DNA from: Diplonema papillatum
Taxonomy: Eukaryota; Euglenozoa; Diplonemea; Diplonemida; Diplonemidae
DNA: 64,000 bases
Assembly: GCA_030068145.1 (NCBI GenBank)
Contig: JAPJBO010000529.1
Location: forward strand, 62,001 to 126,000
Reading direction: 5' to 3'
The notes beneath the pieces were generated by a model. That model saw only the letters and a list, made by a program, of their open reading frames with translations, was not told the DNA's origin and searched no databases. Of the stretch, positions 10,938-20,838 are shown piece by piece; within the stretch, counting starts at the first letter, position 1, and each line of letters opens with the position of its first letter. Made by a program: the position numbers and the translations under genes.

Positions 10938-12091
10938 GTTCCCGGGCAGCTCGTGTCACAGTTCACTGCGTTGGTGGTCATATGGCTGTGTTCCCGGGCA
11001 GCTCGTGTCACAGTTCACTGCGCTGGTGGTCATATGGCTGTTCCCGGGCAGCTCGTGTCACAGTTCACTGCGCTGGTAGTCATATGGCTGTTCCCGGGCA
11101 GCTCGTGTCACAGTTCACTGCGTTGGTGGTCATATGGCTGTTCCCGGGCAGCTCGTGTCACAGTTCACTGCGCTGGTAGTCATATGGCTGTTCCCGGGCA
11201 GCTCGTGTCACAGTTCACTGCGCTGGTAGTCATATGGCTGTTCCCGGGCAGCTCGTGTCACAGTTCACTGCGCTGGTAGTCATATGGCTGTTCCCGGGCA
11301 GCTCGTGTCACAGTTCACTGCGCTGGTAGTCATATGGCTGTTCCCGGGCAGCTCGTGTCACAGTTCACTGCGCTGGTAGTCATATGGCTGTTCCCGGGCA
11401 GCTCGTGTCACAGTTCACTGCGCTGGTAGTCATATGGCTGTTCCCGGGCAGCTCGTGTCACAGTTCACTGCGCTGGTAGTCATATGGCTGTTCCCGGGCA
11501 GCTCGTGTCACAGTTCACTGCGCTGGTAGTCATATGGCTGTTCCCGGGCAGCTCGTGTCACAGTTCACTGCGCTGGTAGTCATATGGCTGTTCCCGGGCA
11601 GCTCGTGTCACAGTTCACTGCGCTGGTAGTCATATGGCTGTTCCCGGGCAGCTCGTGTCACAGTTCACTGCGCTGGTAGTCATATGGCTGTTCCCGGGCA
11701 GCTCGTGTCACAGTTCACTGCGCTGGTAGTCATATGGCTGTTCCCGGGCAGCTCGTGTCACAGTTCACTGCGCTGGTAGTCATATGGCTGTTCCCGGGCA
11801 GCTCGTGTCACAGTTCACTGCGCTGGTAGTCATATGGCTGTTCCCGGGCAGCTCGTGTCACAGTTCACTGCGCTGGTAGTCATATGGCTGTTCCCGGGCA
11901 GCTCGTGTCACAGTTCACTGCGTTGGTGGTCATATGGCTGTTCCCGGGCAGCTCGTGTCACAGTTCACTGCGCTGGTAGTCATATGGCTGTTCCCGGGCA
12001 GCTCGTGTCACAGTTCACTGCGCTGGTGGTCATATGGCTGTTCCCGGGCAGCTCGTGTCACAGTTCACTGCGTTGGTGGTCACATGGATGT
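10938..12091. repeat. 50-bp tandem repeat array, about 23 copies
   Basis: The unit begins GTTCCCGGGCAGCTCGTGTC and continues with ACAGTTCACTGCG, T/C, TGGT, A/G, GTCATATGGCT. The first unit (10938-10989) is 52 bp. From 10990 the period is exactly 50 bp, to a last full copy at 12040-12091, followed by decaying partial copies to about 12160. Units in the middle are nearly identical and mostly carry CGCTGGTAGTC, while those near both edges carry CGTTGGTGGTC, a pattern of internal homogenisation. Because 50 is not a multiple of 3, plus-strand frames shift with each unit, and the GGTAGTC variant adds TAG stops. I treat it as non-coding satellite DNA. Confidence 0.9.
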
Positions 12092-12599
12092 GTTCCCAGT
12101 GCACGCGGCTGCGAACCGGCGAACAGTTTCCAGCTAGACGTGTTCCCACGCTGTTGGCCTGACATCGAGTTGTCGACGTAGAACGATGAAGGAAGAAGGG
12201 ATACGAACAAGCGACATCAGCGAGGGTGAGTTCGAGAACGCGAAAGCGCGGAACCACCCCAGTGTGCCCGGGAAAGGGAAGGAAGTCGTGGGGTCTGAAG
12301 CGGGGACGCGTCAGTTTTTCTTACTTGCGTGTCTTTGCTTCGCTTTTTTCTGGAGTGCTTGGAAAAGGGATCCGAGCACTTGAACGATTCTGCTTCGTTC
12401 CCGGGGATTAGAAATGCCGCCACAAATCAGTTGCTCTCGTGTAAACTTCTGTCACTTCACAGAATCGCTGTACCATGGTGCTGGTTCATAAATATCGCGG
12501 ACAAACTACTGTGAGATGCACTGCTTGTCGACGTCCAGAAGCACCCGAAAAATACGAAATCAAAGTCTACGTTGCAAGAGGGAAAGCCGGGGGCGCGTC
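12092..12599. other. Spacer between satellite array and the repeat-protein gene
   Basis: It contains two decayed partial copies of the 50-bp unit (GTTCCCAGTGC near 12091 and GTTCCCACGCTG near 12141) and no supported gene. The right part should include the 3' UTR of the long minus-strand gene. Confidence 0.35.
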
Positions 12600-15500
12600 T
12601 TAACTTGCGGCCGAGACGGGTATCAGATGGGTGAACCTCGCCGAGAACACGGCGCGCTTGGTCGGCGTGTTGCGCGCCGCCGCGAGCACCAGATCAAACC
12701 GGGTGCCCACGCGGCGGAAGGCGGCAGACTGCCGCTCGGCCAACTCGGACCTGCCGGCGACCTCACCGGCCAGCAGGGCGGTGAACGACAGGGCCGCCGA
12801 CGCGTCGCTCGCCGTGTAGTGCGGCGCGGCCGACTTCTTTTTGTGCCCGCCGACGCAGCACCGGACGCACATCCGCTGCCGCAGGCGGCTCTCCCGCTCC
12901 AGCAGCGCGGCGCGCACCTTCCACTCGGCCTCGAGCAACCGGAACGAGACGCCTTCGCCGTCGGCGTCGGCGCCCAACGAGAACCTTTTCTTCAGCACCG
13001 ACCAGCTGTCGGCCCTCGCGGGCGGGCCGATCGTGGTCGTCTTCAGCTTTCGCGGCGCGACCCTGACCAGGCAATCCGCAGCGTTGCTGTCTTCGGACAC
13101 ACCGCGCAGGGCACGCACAGTGCAGACAGGCGTCTGGGTGCTCGTGCGAGGCGGCGTCTTCTGGTGGTGCCGCGGGATGCGGACGTCGATGGGCGGCATG
13201 TCACCATCCGACCCCGCCCGAGAACTGGCGCAGCGAGTGATCCTGCAGACCACGACAACCGATTCGTTGCCTTCTTCCGCGTCCATCGAACCCGTCTCCG
13301 CGGCCTCGATAGCGGTCGTTGCGCCGTATGCCGCCGCCTTGTGCACCCCTCGGTTCTCGGCTTCTGCAGGCGAAGGCAGCAGCGGTGACAGCGTGCTGTG
13401 CCGCACGAGTTGTCGATCTTCCACGTCGGCTTCGCAAGTGTGCGCGATGCCGGGGCCGTCGGTATCAGCGTGCGCCACCCCTGATCCGGCCTGATCGCCC
13501 TTGCGGCCAGGAAAGGCAGCAAGGCCTGGGCCTGCCCTCTGTGTGAAGAGGGGCTGGCCTTCGCTGATGGTGCACTCGGTGGTGCCGAACGGCGGGCCTT
13601 GACTTTCTCCGCAATCGGCGTGCGAAGCGCTGGGCTGCGCTGTGTGCGGCCGCCTGGCAGCAGCAGCAGCCGGCGCGCTGCCCGCAGAAGAACCGCGCAG
13701 GTGCAGCGCCTTCGGCAGCGAGTTGACCCGCGGCAGCCGTTTCCTCGGAGGCAGCGGGCTGCTGTGCGGCATCGGCGAGAGGGGTTGCGGCGGCTGGCTT
13801 TCGCCGGGCGCGACGCTCATCACCGCGCTTTGGCTGACCAAAATCTCGGAAGACCGAACGCCCACCGCAGCCCCTGCAACCGAGCGCTTGCCGCCGGACT
13901 TCGCCGGTCCCATCTTTTTCTCGCAGACTGTCTCCCTCAGCTTGACGACCTTCCGCGCCACCTGCGCCCGAGCCTGCAAAACGTCGAAAACGCAGGCGAG
14001 TACACCGCCATCATTCGACAGCGCTGCCGGGCTCGCCTCCCGTGCGGGTGGAGTGGAGGCAGCTTCAGGATGCACGTCAGTCCTCTCGGGTGGTACTTCA
14101 GCGATTTCGGGCAGCACTTCAGTCGTCGGTACTTCAGCCGTCTCGGGCGGCACTTCAGTCGTCCGAGTCTCGGGCGGCACTTCAGCCATCTCGAGCTGCA
14201 GTTCATCCATCTCGGGCGGCAGTTCAGCCATCTCGGGCGGCACTTCAGTCGCCTCGGGTGGCTGCGGTTCGGGCGTCACCCGGGGACCTTGCTGCCGGCG
14301 CGGGAAAGCAGGCTTGCGGCGAGCGATGGCGAGGCGTTTGGCGACGGCTTTGGCAGCCACGATCTTGCAGAACGATTTCACTACCGAGGCAGCCGTCAGC
14401 CTGCCGGCCGGGGGCTGCACCCCGCTGTCGAGGATCATGCGCAGGCCGGGCAGCGGCTCGTCCGCGATGGACAGTGCCAGCTGCATGAAATACCCGGGCT
14501 GGGTTCGGTGTAGCGTTGTGAACTCGCGGGCCCGCTCGAAATCTTCGAACGAGTCGCTCCGCGGTTCGCCACTGATGCCGAACGGGGTGAACCCTAGCGG
14601 CGTGCTCCGCCTGCGCTTCGCTGTCCTTGGGCTGATGCCTGCACTCACCACAAGCGCCGCGTCCATCTCAGTTACGCCGCGCTGCTTCACCGCAATGCTT
14701 CGATCGCCGTCGTGAGTCGAAGCCGACGTGTCAGCCCCCACTGCTATGATACGTATTTCGGACCTTGGACTATCCGAATCCGATGCCTGCAAGTCCGGTG
14801 CCGACAGTGCTTCGGCGAACGACACGCGCTTTCGGTCGCTCTCGATGCTCAACGAGCGCCGAAGGGTTTCCAAGCCGTGGAACTTGCGCGATGATGACAG
14901 CGATAAGTAAGAAAGCGCGCGGTGCTTCGGCACTTTGCCGGGATGCCCCGCACTGTGCTCCCTCAGTGCCTGGCAAACCGCCTTCAACCCTGACAAGTTT
15001 GTCTGCAGGCAGGTTATGACGAGAGTCGACATGGCCCTTTGCGGCCTGGTGTCTCCTTCCGCAGCATTTCCTTCCGCATCGCGGCTCAGTTTTCCCCCGG
15101 AGTCGTTCTGGGCCGCTCGTTCGTTCAGAGCCCGCCGCATGACATCGAGCCCCTGCGAGTTCTCGTCGGGGCTGTCGCCCAGCAAAAATGAAAGCGGCCG
15201 CCAGTGCAGATTCGGCTCCCCCCCTTCGGCTGCTTCGACGGCGGCATCAAAGCTGGGCTCGGTGGTGCCGGGATGCTGGGGGTCTTCGGCAGGCTGGCCA
15301 GAGACCCCCGCGGCATCATGCACCGTTTGCAGACAGGGCAGCGCTCCGGGGGCAGCTGCGAGCAGCAGGTGCGACAGAGCACGTCGCTGTCGGGGCCCGT
15401 CCTCCAGCTCCTGCTCGGCAGCTGGCACCGCAGCGGGAAAGGGGTTGCTCAAGTCGGTGCTCGATGAGACCGGTGTGATGTCGTCGTACGCCGCGGCGCT

Positions 15501-16817
15501 GTACGCCGCTTCCAGGGCGGGCAGCGACTCGTTCGCCGCCAAATAGACGAGCGAGAGCGCCGTTCTGCCGCGCACCAGCCCCGGCACCTCCGGCAGCGAG
15601 CTTTTCCGCCCACCCAGGCCGACTGGGCTCCCTTCCCCGCCGCCGGCATCAGGGCTGGCGGCAACCTCATCGGTCCGCAAGCACCCCCGCACCGTGTCGA
15701 GGCCGATCGTGTCCGTCGGGGCGCTCTGCACCAGCAGCGAGAGCGCCTTGCGCAGCTTGTGGACGTCGCCGCCTTCGACCGATTCGTCGGTTTCGCCCAG
15801 TTGGCGCATGTCTGCACTCTCGGCGGCGTCGTCACCCGCCTGCTCGCGCAAAGCTTGACGGATAAGGTTCAACCCCTGCAAGCCTCGTGGCGAGCTTGAG
15901 CTGAGCACCAGAAGGGATACTTTCCGGTTCCGCGGTTCACTGGGTGGCGCTACCGCTGCATCTGCTTGAGACGAGTCTTCCATGTGCCGGAGGGCCTCGT
16001 GGACCTGCTCGAGAGCCCTCAGGTCGCCCGGCTGTGGCGACGACGAAAGGATGAGCGACAGCACGCGGCGCAAGGACCCGCTCTCGCCGTCTTCCGACGG
16101 CTGCGTGCCGTCTGCCGGCGGCTCGCAGGGCGACGGCTGCTCCGCTGGGAGGGGCCGAAACGTGACGCCAGGCTGCCCGCAACGCGACGAGCTGCGCTTC
16201 ACTTTCTGGTGGTGACTCGACTGCTGTTCCGTCGCCGCACTACTGCCTTCGCGCGCGTCGTCGCTGACAGATACCCAGGCGGGACCTCGACCACTGCGCT
16301 GCTCTGCAGGACCATCCGCGCCACTTTCACCATTGTTCTGGCCTGGGTTCGCCGCACCTGAACTCGACGGCTCTTGTGTCGAGCTTGTGTCGAGCAAGCA
16401 GCCGCCAGGTCCCGTGGAGACGGACAGCTCCATCGCACCGCTGCTGCTTCTCGTGTCCGACAGGCGGTTGGGTGCCTTGCACTTCACCCTTTCGCGGGGG
16501 CCCGCGTCGACGACCGAAGCGGCCAGCTCGAATATGTAGTCCCGCTCGTCGGACGCTGACAGCTCCATCGTGTCGCTGCGCTCGGCGCCCCGCGGCGTGC
16601 GCCTGCACCTGTCCGGCGGCGCCGTGGGCTCAGCCGGGGCCGGGTCGCCCTGCGGGCCGGTGCGGCCTTCGGGTGGAGACCGCGCGAGGCCGCCGCTCCC
16701 GCCGACCGGTTCTACCCCGTTGTCGTCTGCTATGACGTACACGGCGTCGAGACGGGGCACGAGCTTGTTTTTTGCTGCCGGTGATTCTTCCTTCCGCGCG
16801 GCGCCGGCGAGCTGCAT
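12600..16817 (-). CDS. Large protein with ~9 copies of an unrecognised 28-residue repeat
   Basis: A single 1405-aa frame starts at the ATG at 16817. Residues 1-245 are low-complexity. Eight copies of a repeat follow at about 249-277, 298-325, 357-382, 417-443, 477-503, 539-566, 593-620 and 632-658, with a divergent ninth at 776-800. The consensus is R-x-ALS-x-L-x-x-SSS, 3-5 loose residues, then GL-x-x-V/L-R/x-x-ALR-E, joined by acidic linkers of about 25-30 residues. Residues 853-920 form a second, shorter repeat of EVPPE(M/T)AE type. The C-terminus (about 1270-1405) looks folded, with a CVRCC cluster and a basic segment. I do not recognise the family. The repeat could fold as paired helices like an alpha-solenoid, but this is inference. 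The absence of visible introns is notable for a gene this long. Confidence 0.7.
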   Translation of the reverse strand: MQLAGAARKEESPAAKNKLVPRLDAVYVIADDNGVEPVGGSGGLARSPPEGRTGPQGDPAPAEPTAPPDRCRRTPRGAERSDTMELSASDERDYIFELAASVVDAGPRERVKCKAPNRLSDTRSSSGAMELSVSTGPGGCLLDTSSTQEPSSSGAANPGQNNGESGADGPAEQRSGRGPAWVSVSDDAREGSSAATEQQSSHHQKVKRSSSRCGQPGVTFRPLPAEQPSPCEPPADGTQPSEDGESGSLRRVLSLILSSSPQPGDLRALEQVHEALRHMEDSSQADAAVAPPSEPRNRKVSLLVLSSSSPRGLQGLNLIRQALREQAGDDAAESADMRQLGETDESVEGGDVHKLRKALSLLVQSAPTDTIGLDTVRGCLRTDEVAASPDAGGGEGSPVGLGGRKSSLPEVPGLVRGRTALSLVYLAANESLPALEAAYSAAAYDDITPVSSSTDLSNPFPAAVPAAEQELEDGPRQRRALSHLLLAAAPGALPCLQTVHDAAGVSGQPAEDPQHPGTTEPSFDAAVEAAEGGEPNLHWRPLSFLLGDSPDENSQGLDVMRRALNERAAQNDSGGKLSRDAEGNAAEGDTRPQRAMSTLVITCLQTNLSGLKAVCQALREHSAGHPGKVPKHRALSYLSLSSSRKFHGLETLRRSLSIESDRKRVSFAEALSAPDLQASDSDSPRSEIRIIAVGADTSASTHDGDRSIAVKQRGVTEMDAALVVSAGISPRTAKRRRSTPLGFTPFGISGEPRSDSFEDFERAREFTTLHRTQPGYFMQLALSIADEPLPGLRMILDSGVQPPAGRLTAASVVKSFCKIVAAKAVAKRLAIARRKPAFPRRQQGPRVTPEPQPPEATEVPPEMAELPPEMDELQLEMAEVPPETRTTEVPPETAEVPTTEVLPEIAEVPPERTDVHPEAASTPPAREASPAALSNDGGVLACVFDVLQARAQVARKVVKLRETVCEKKMGPAKSGGKRSVAGAAVGVRSSEILVSQSAVMSVAPGESQPPQPLSPMPHSSPLPPRKRLPRVNSLPKALHLRGSSAGSAPAAAAARRPHTAQPSASHADCGESQGPPFGTTECTISEGQPLFTQRAGPGLAAFPGRKGDQAGSGVAHADTDGPGIAHTCEADVEDRQLVRHSTLSPLLPSPAEAENRGVHKAAAYGATTAIEAAETGSMDAEEGNESVVVVCRITRCASSRAGSDGDMPPIDVRIPRHHQKTPPRTSTQTPVCTVRALRGVSEDSNAADCLVRVAPRKLKTTTIGPPARADSWSVLKKRFSLGADADGEGVSFRLLEAEWKVRAALLERESRLRQRMCVRCCVGGHKKKSAAPHYTASDASAALSFTALLAGEVAGRSELAERQSAAFRRVGTRFDLVLAAARNTPTKRAVFSARFTHLIPVSAAS

Positions 16818-17990
16818 CGCGCTCTGTACAAATTGGTGCCGAGGCTCTTATGAGATGCAGGCGAGAAGCCTCGCGTGTGGTTCTGCTCTTTAATCAGTCG
16901 AGAATTGGTCACTTCGACATCCTTTTGTGTGTGAGTGTGCAGAGTGTCGCTCGTGTTTTCTGTGTTCTAGGGGGGCGGCGGGGAGAAGAGAGGTCTGCGG
17001 TTTGGCATTTGTGACGGGAGGGGGGAACTCGCTTTTGACAACTGAGGACGGTCTTGGAGGAAAACGGGGTTGCAACTGCCACTGCCAGTTTTCTGTTTCC
17101 TGGTGGGCCAAGGGCGCGCTGTCGCTACCTGCGGGCGGCTTTCGTTTGGCTGGCCACGACACGCTTTTTGCAACCACGGGACAAACTTTTTTGCAAGGGC
17201 CAACAATGATTCTTGCTTGACAGGACGAAGCACGATCTTGCTCCGCTTCGCAGTTCCGCACACGGAGCTGCCGTGCAAACCGGCAGAGCTTCGAACTTGC
17301 AAGGGTCTCTTGGTCTGGTTAGCTCGAGGGCCCTCAGCTTCCGGCAAACGAGGCGTGTCATCAATCATCAGAGGGGTGCAGCGCCTCTGCTCTTTGCGCG
17401 TTGCTGTGCTGTCAGTCTATCCGCTGGTACTTTATACCTTCGCGGATCAGCGGAACATAATTTTCTGAAACGCAGAACAAACACGGGGTTGCCTTGGGCG
17501 TAATGCTCTAAAATGTATTGTCACATCGGCTAGGAGAGGACGGGAGCCTCAGCATTGTCCGAATAGAATGTCCGACGGACCGCAATGAGTGATGAGGGGA
17601 GTGTGTCCTGGGCCTGTCGTCGCGTGGGTGTGCCCTGGGTGTGCACAAATGCGCTCGGGGGGGGGTGGCGTGACTCACCCCAGTGAAGTGCAATGTGCGC
17701 TGCGGGGTTCGGCGGCTGCCTTTCATCGATGTGTGTGACTTCTCCTTCGCCCGATGCCCGATGCGCCCCGCCCACGCCACCTAGGACGGCCGCGCCTGAG
17801 CGGAGTGTACTAGTGAGGAGCCGGCCTGCTTCCCCCATCGGTTGTGTGGTAGATGTGCTCGACCTGTATCCGCGTGTCCTTCCGCCGAGTGTGTGGTACA
17901 ACTCTCGGGGAGTGGACGCAACTCACCCAGCCAAGTGCAACAGCAGCCTTGCTTGCAATGCGCTGGTCCAGAGTCGACTCAGGAGGCCGG
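16818..17990. other. Intergenic region, nothing supported
   Basis: Mixed GC sequence without a convincing frame. An ACTCACCC(C)AG, CAAGTGCAA-type block occurs near 17673-17692 and again near 17922-17941, a weak direct repeat. The left part is the expected promoter of the repeat-protein gene, and the right part the 3' side of the RRM-like gene. Confidence 0.35.
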
Positions 17991-18839
17991 CTACATGACG
18001 AGCGAAGCGGAGAGGACGCAAGGCGACCCGCACTGCAGATCGCACCTGCCGAACGCAGCGGCATCGGCGTAGTCGTTGCCGTCGAGCACCCTCCACGCAG
18101 TTTGCGCTTCGGTTGCCGAAAGGTAGTGCAGCGTGACCGTCCGGGCCTGCGCCGCGGCTTGCTTGATGGCGACGGCCACCGGCCGCGGCTGGAAGAACGA
18201 GAACATGCGGCGGAGCTCGCCTTCCGACACCTTCGCTGCCGCAAGCCCGCCTATGGTCACCTTCGCCCACGGCTCCGACACCGGGGTCTCCAACCCCGGC
18301 TCGGGCGCCAGTTCCACCGCGGCGAACGCCGTGTCGTAGTACTGCGGCAGTTTGAAGGCGACCGCTGCGTCTGTGCCTGGGATGGTGACGCTCGGCGGCG
18401 CCTCGACCAGCTTCGGGATTGAGGCCGGGTCCTCGAGCTCGAGGAAGGCGTAGATGTGCACTTTTCCGGGGTTCTTGGCGTCGCGGGCCTGCAGGGCTGG
18501 GCTGACGCGCGGGAACGACACCCCTGCAATCCCCGACGGCACGTGCGGCGCGAACAGGGCCCGCAGCCGCGCGGTGTCGCCGCTGTACAGCAGCGGCACC
18601 GGGCTCACGAACACCTTCCCGTTGTCGGACACCTTCCCCAGCAGCTGCGAGAAGGCCGACCGCTTCGAGCGGTCGGCCTCCTGTGCAGCCCGCCGCTTCG
18701 CGGTTGACGCACGCGCTTTGTCCTCGTTGAACTTCCGCTTCTTCGCCATGCTCGGCGCCGCGCCTCCTCCACCCCCCCCGGCGGCGTCCCCCGTGCCCAG
18801 CATGTCAACCTCGCCGCAGCTCGCCTCCGCGGCCGCCAT
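17991..18839 (-). CDS. Nuclear protein with two RRM-like domains
   Basis: I start at the ATG at 18839 (MAAAEASC), because the in-frame sequence upstream is not protein-like. After a glycine-rich stretch comes a strongly basic region at about residues 30-57 (KKRKF..., AKRRAAQEADRSKR), a likely nuclear or nucleolar localisation signal. A first RRM-like unit spans about 72-160: KVFVSPVP as strand 1/RNP2, a helix DTARLRALF, and KVHIYAFLELED as RNP1-like. A second spans about 187-258: KVTIGGL, a helix SEGELRRMF, RTVTLHYL and a helix ATEAQTAWRVL. The frame stops at 17991, but GGCAG|GTGCG at 18045 looks like a splice donor, so the true C-terminus may lie in another exon. RNA binding is inferred from fold pattern only. 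Confidence 0.6.
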   Translation of the reverse strand: MAAAEASCGEVDMLGTGDAAGGGGGGAAPSMAKKRKFNEDKARASTAKRRAAQEADRSKRSAFSQLLGKVSDNGKVFVSPVPLLYSGDTARLRALFAPHVPSGIAGVSFPRVSPALQARDAKNPGKVHIYAFLELEDPASIPKLVEAPPSVTIPGTDAAVAFKLPQYYDTAFAAVELAPEPGLETPVSEPWAKVTIGGLAAAKVSEGELRRMFSFFQPRPVAVAIKQAAAQARTVTLHYLSATEAQTAWRVLDGNDYADAAAFGRCDLQCGSPCVLSASLVM

Positions 18840-20389
18840 CAGCCCCACCGAAGGGGAGGGCAGCTCTCTGTCCCTCTCTCCGTTTGGGGGGTCGGGTTCG
18901 CTTTTCTTTTTTCCCTTGGCGCTTCCTGATGTGTTTCCGACGAAGTGCGTCTTGCGGCCTTCCTTTGGTTGGTGGTTTAGCGAGCAGCTCGCTGCCGGTT
19001 TGCGGACGGTCAAACGCTCGAATGTCAGGAGGACCGCACGCTGTTCCACAGGTGATGGGTTCTTCACCAGTAAGGCCAACGTCCCACGACGGGTGACAAC
19101 TTCGTGTTGCCGAGCGCAGAGGGATTGTCCTGCACCCTGACTGGGTGCCGTCTGGCGGACACGCTGGCGGACCCGTACACGCGGGGGACCTCGTTGCCTC
19201 GGTTCCCGGCGCAACTTCCGCTCCCGGGAAAGGTCAACGCGGTAGCAGTGACCACGAGAACACATACAGGTGGGTGGGGAGAGGCCCTGGGACTGCTAAG
19301 GGCTCCCACGCTCTATCCGTCCTCCCAAAAGAAACCACCCACCCTTCCGAAAGGACGCAAATGCAGCGTGGAGTCGACACAGCTGTGCAACAGAGGGAAT
19401 ATCGGTAGCTTTTGAATCGTTTTGAACGGCGCGGCTCGCACTGAGCGGGAGCCCGGAGGGTCGTGGTCTTCTGCTGCTAGCTGCAGAAGACAGCAGCAGT
19501 GCTTCTGCTAGCGCTGAGTGGCTAAGTTCAGTGAGGAAACGGAAAACGGCGAACAGGGATTGACCAACTTCTCGCTCGATGCCTGCTCTAGTAGAAACTA
19601 AAGCTGAGGAAGCTGGGTCCATAACCCGCGGGCTCATAATCTAGGGAAAGAAGTGTGTGTAAGTGGTCGGGACAGGCCAACAGTTTTCGGGGCTAGAAGC
19701 TTCGCCTTCGGGTGAGACGAACGGCAACGACTCCGATTACCCTGGTGATCAGGATTGTTTCCGTGACCCTCCCCCCATCGATTTGCGACGAAAAAGGAGC
19801 GCGGGTATCGTCAGCAAATAAGTCCTCCCGATAACCACGGGTTCCCTGCATCCGGACGGACGAGGCTGGATGGTGACTAGCTTGCGAGCAGGTCAAGGCC
19901 TGGGGACACTGCCGGCCGGTTGCTGCTCTACGCGCTACCAAACGCAGGTTGTGTTCAGCAACGGCTTTCAGACGTGTCCCGTTGACCATGATTTTCCTGT
20001 TTCCGGCGAACTAGGTTGAGGGGGCGCGAGAAGCTGACGGGCAGGCTAGAAAGGGGCCGGGCGCTCGATCGGCGGTGTGGCTTCTCGGCGGCGCTACCGG
20101 ACGAAGGTCTCTGCAAAAAGCTGCGCATGGGCTCGAACAGATCGGTCGATCGAGAAAGCGACGACGAGCGCATCTGCGGGTTCAAGTTAGCGTTGCCTTC
20201 CTGGCCCAACCAAGCCCAAGTATCAGAATAGAAGTTACAGGAGAGGACCCTATTTTGTGCATCGGGCCCTGTGCTGCCACGGGGCGGCCCTATGTTGCCG
20301 CTGCCACCAGCAGTAGGAACCGTCTCTTTTTGAGAAGCTCCTTTGACTCGGGGGGACCCCCCGCTCAGAAGGTGCCCCCCACTCTTTCA
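18840..20389. other. Intergenic segment, possibly rDNA spacer on the right
   Basis: 18840-19640 holds the presumed 5' flank of the RRM-like gene and no clear exon. 19690-20389 is directly 3' of the inverted 28S fragment when read on the minus strand. It is GC-rich, without coding character, and could be external or intergenic rDNA spacer carried along with the fragment. If the kinase gene splices at 20864, a short last kinase exon could also hide here. Confidence 0.35.
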
Positions 20390-20767
20390 AGTGGAGCCGA
20401 ACCAGGAGATAACCGTAGGAACCGGTCATAAGGCTCAAACCCTCGGAACAACAAGGCTCCTCAGTGCGTTACGCCCGCCGGTCCATTCGGACTCGTATCG
20501 ACCCGGTTGGAGACACGGGATCTGGATGTGAATTTGGCAGTTGCCGTTCGCCGAAGCTAGTCGTGACCCGATAAATCCGATGTTGCCCTGAGTAACTCAC
20601 GCATTCCTCTAGACTGGGTTCTGGCTTAGAGGCGTTCAGCCATAATCCATCCAGTGGTAGCATCACGGCACTGTCCGATCGAACAACCGTAGATACCAGG
20701 GACTAGAAACGGGAGTTCCTCTCGTACTAACCCGTATTGCTGTCAGAATGCCATCAGTAGGGTAAAC

Positions 20768-20809
<42 letters not shown>

Positions 20810-20838
20810 GTTAGTGGGTGAACAATCCAACCCTTCGA
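20390..20838 (-). rRNA. 28S rRNA 3'-end fragment (inverted, truncated)
   Basis: On the minus strand, from about 20838, the sequence reads TTGGATTGTTCACCCACTAA, then GGGAACGTGAGCTGGG and GTCGTGAGACAGGTTGG. Next come the sarcin-ricin loop with AGTACGAGAGGAAC and GGCTGAACGCCTCTAAG, in the order of the 3' part of eukaryotic 28S rRNA. It ends near 20390-20400. These conserved blocks are almost intact, including the universal loop, so the copy is recent, functional in origin or an assembly join rather than an old relic. Everything 5' of TTGGATTG, which would be most of the 28S gene, is absent and replaced by the kinase gene. A full rRNA cannot be made from this locus. Confidence 0.88.

Noticed and set aside
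10800-12181. Open frames running through the 50-bp satellite
   Set aside because: The frames exist only because the repeat lacks stops in some variants. The translated sequence is a repetition artefact, and the core variant introduces TAG.
13642-14715. Plus-strand open frame opposite the repeat-protein gene
   Set aside because: It is a mirror of the GC-rich coding frame on the minus strand, whose own product has clear periodic repeats.
20811-20838. Kinase C-terminus GLFTH encoded by the 28S fragment as a genuine protein end
   Set aside because: A GTATGC donor just upstream, matching the local intron rule, makes it more likely that this part is spliced out or untranslated.
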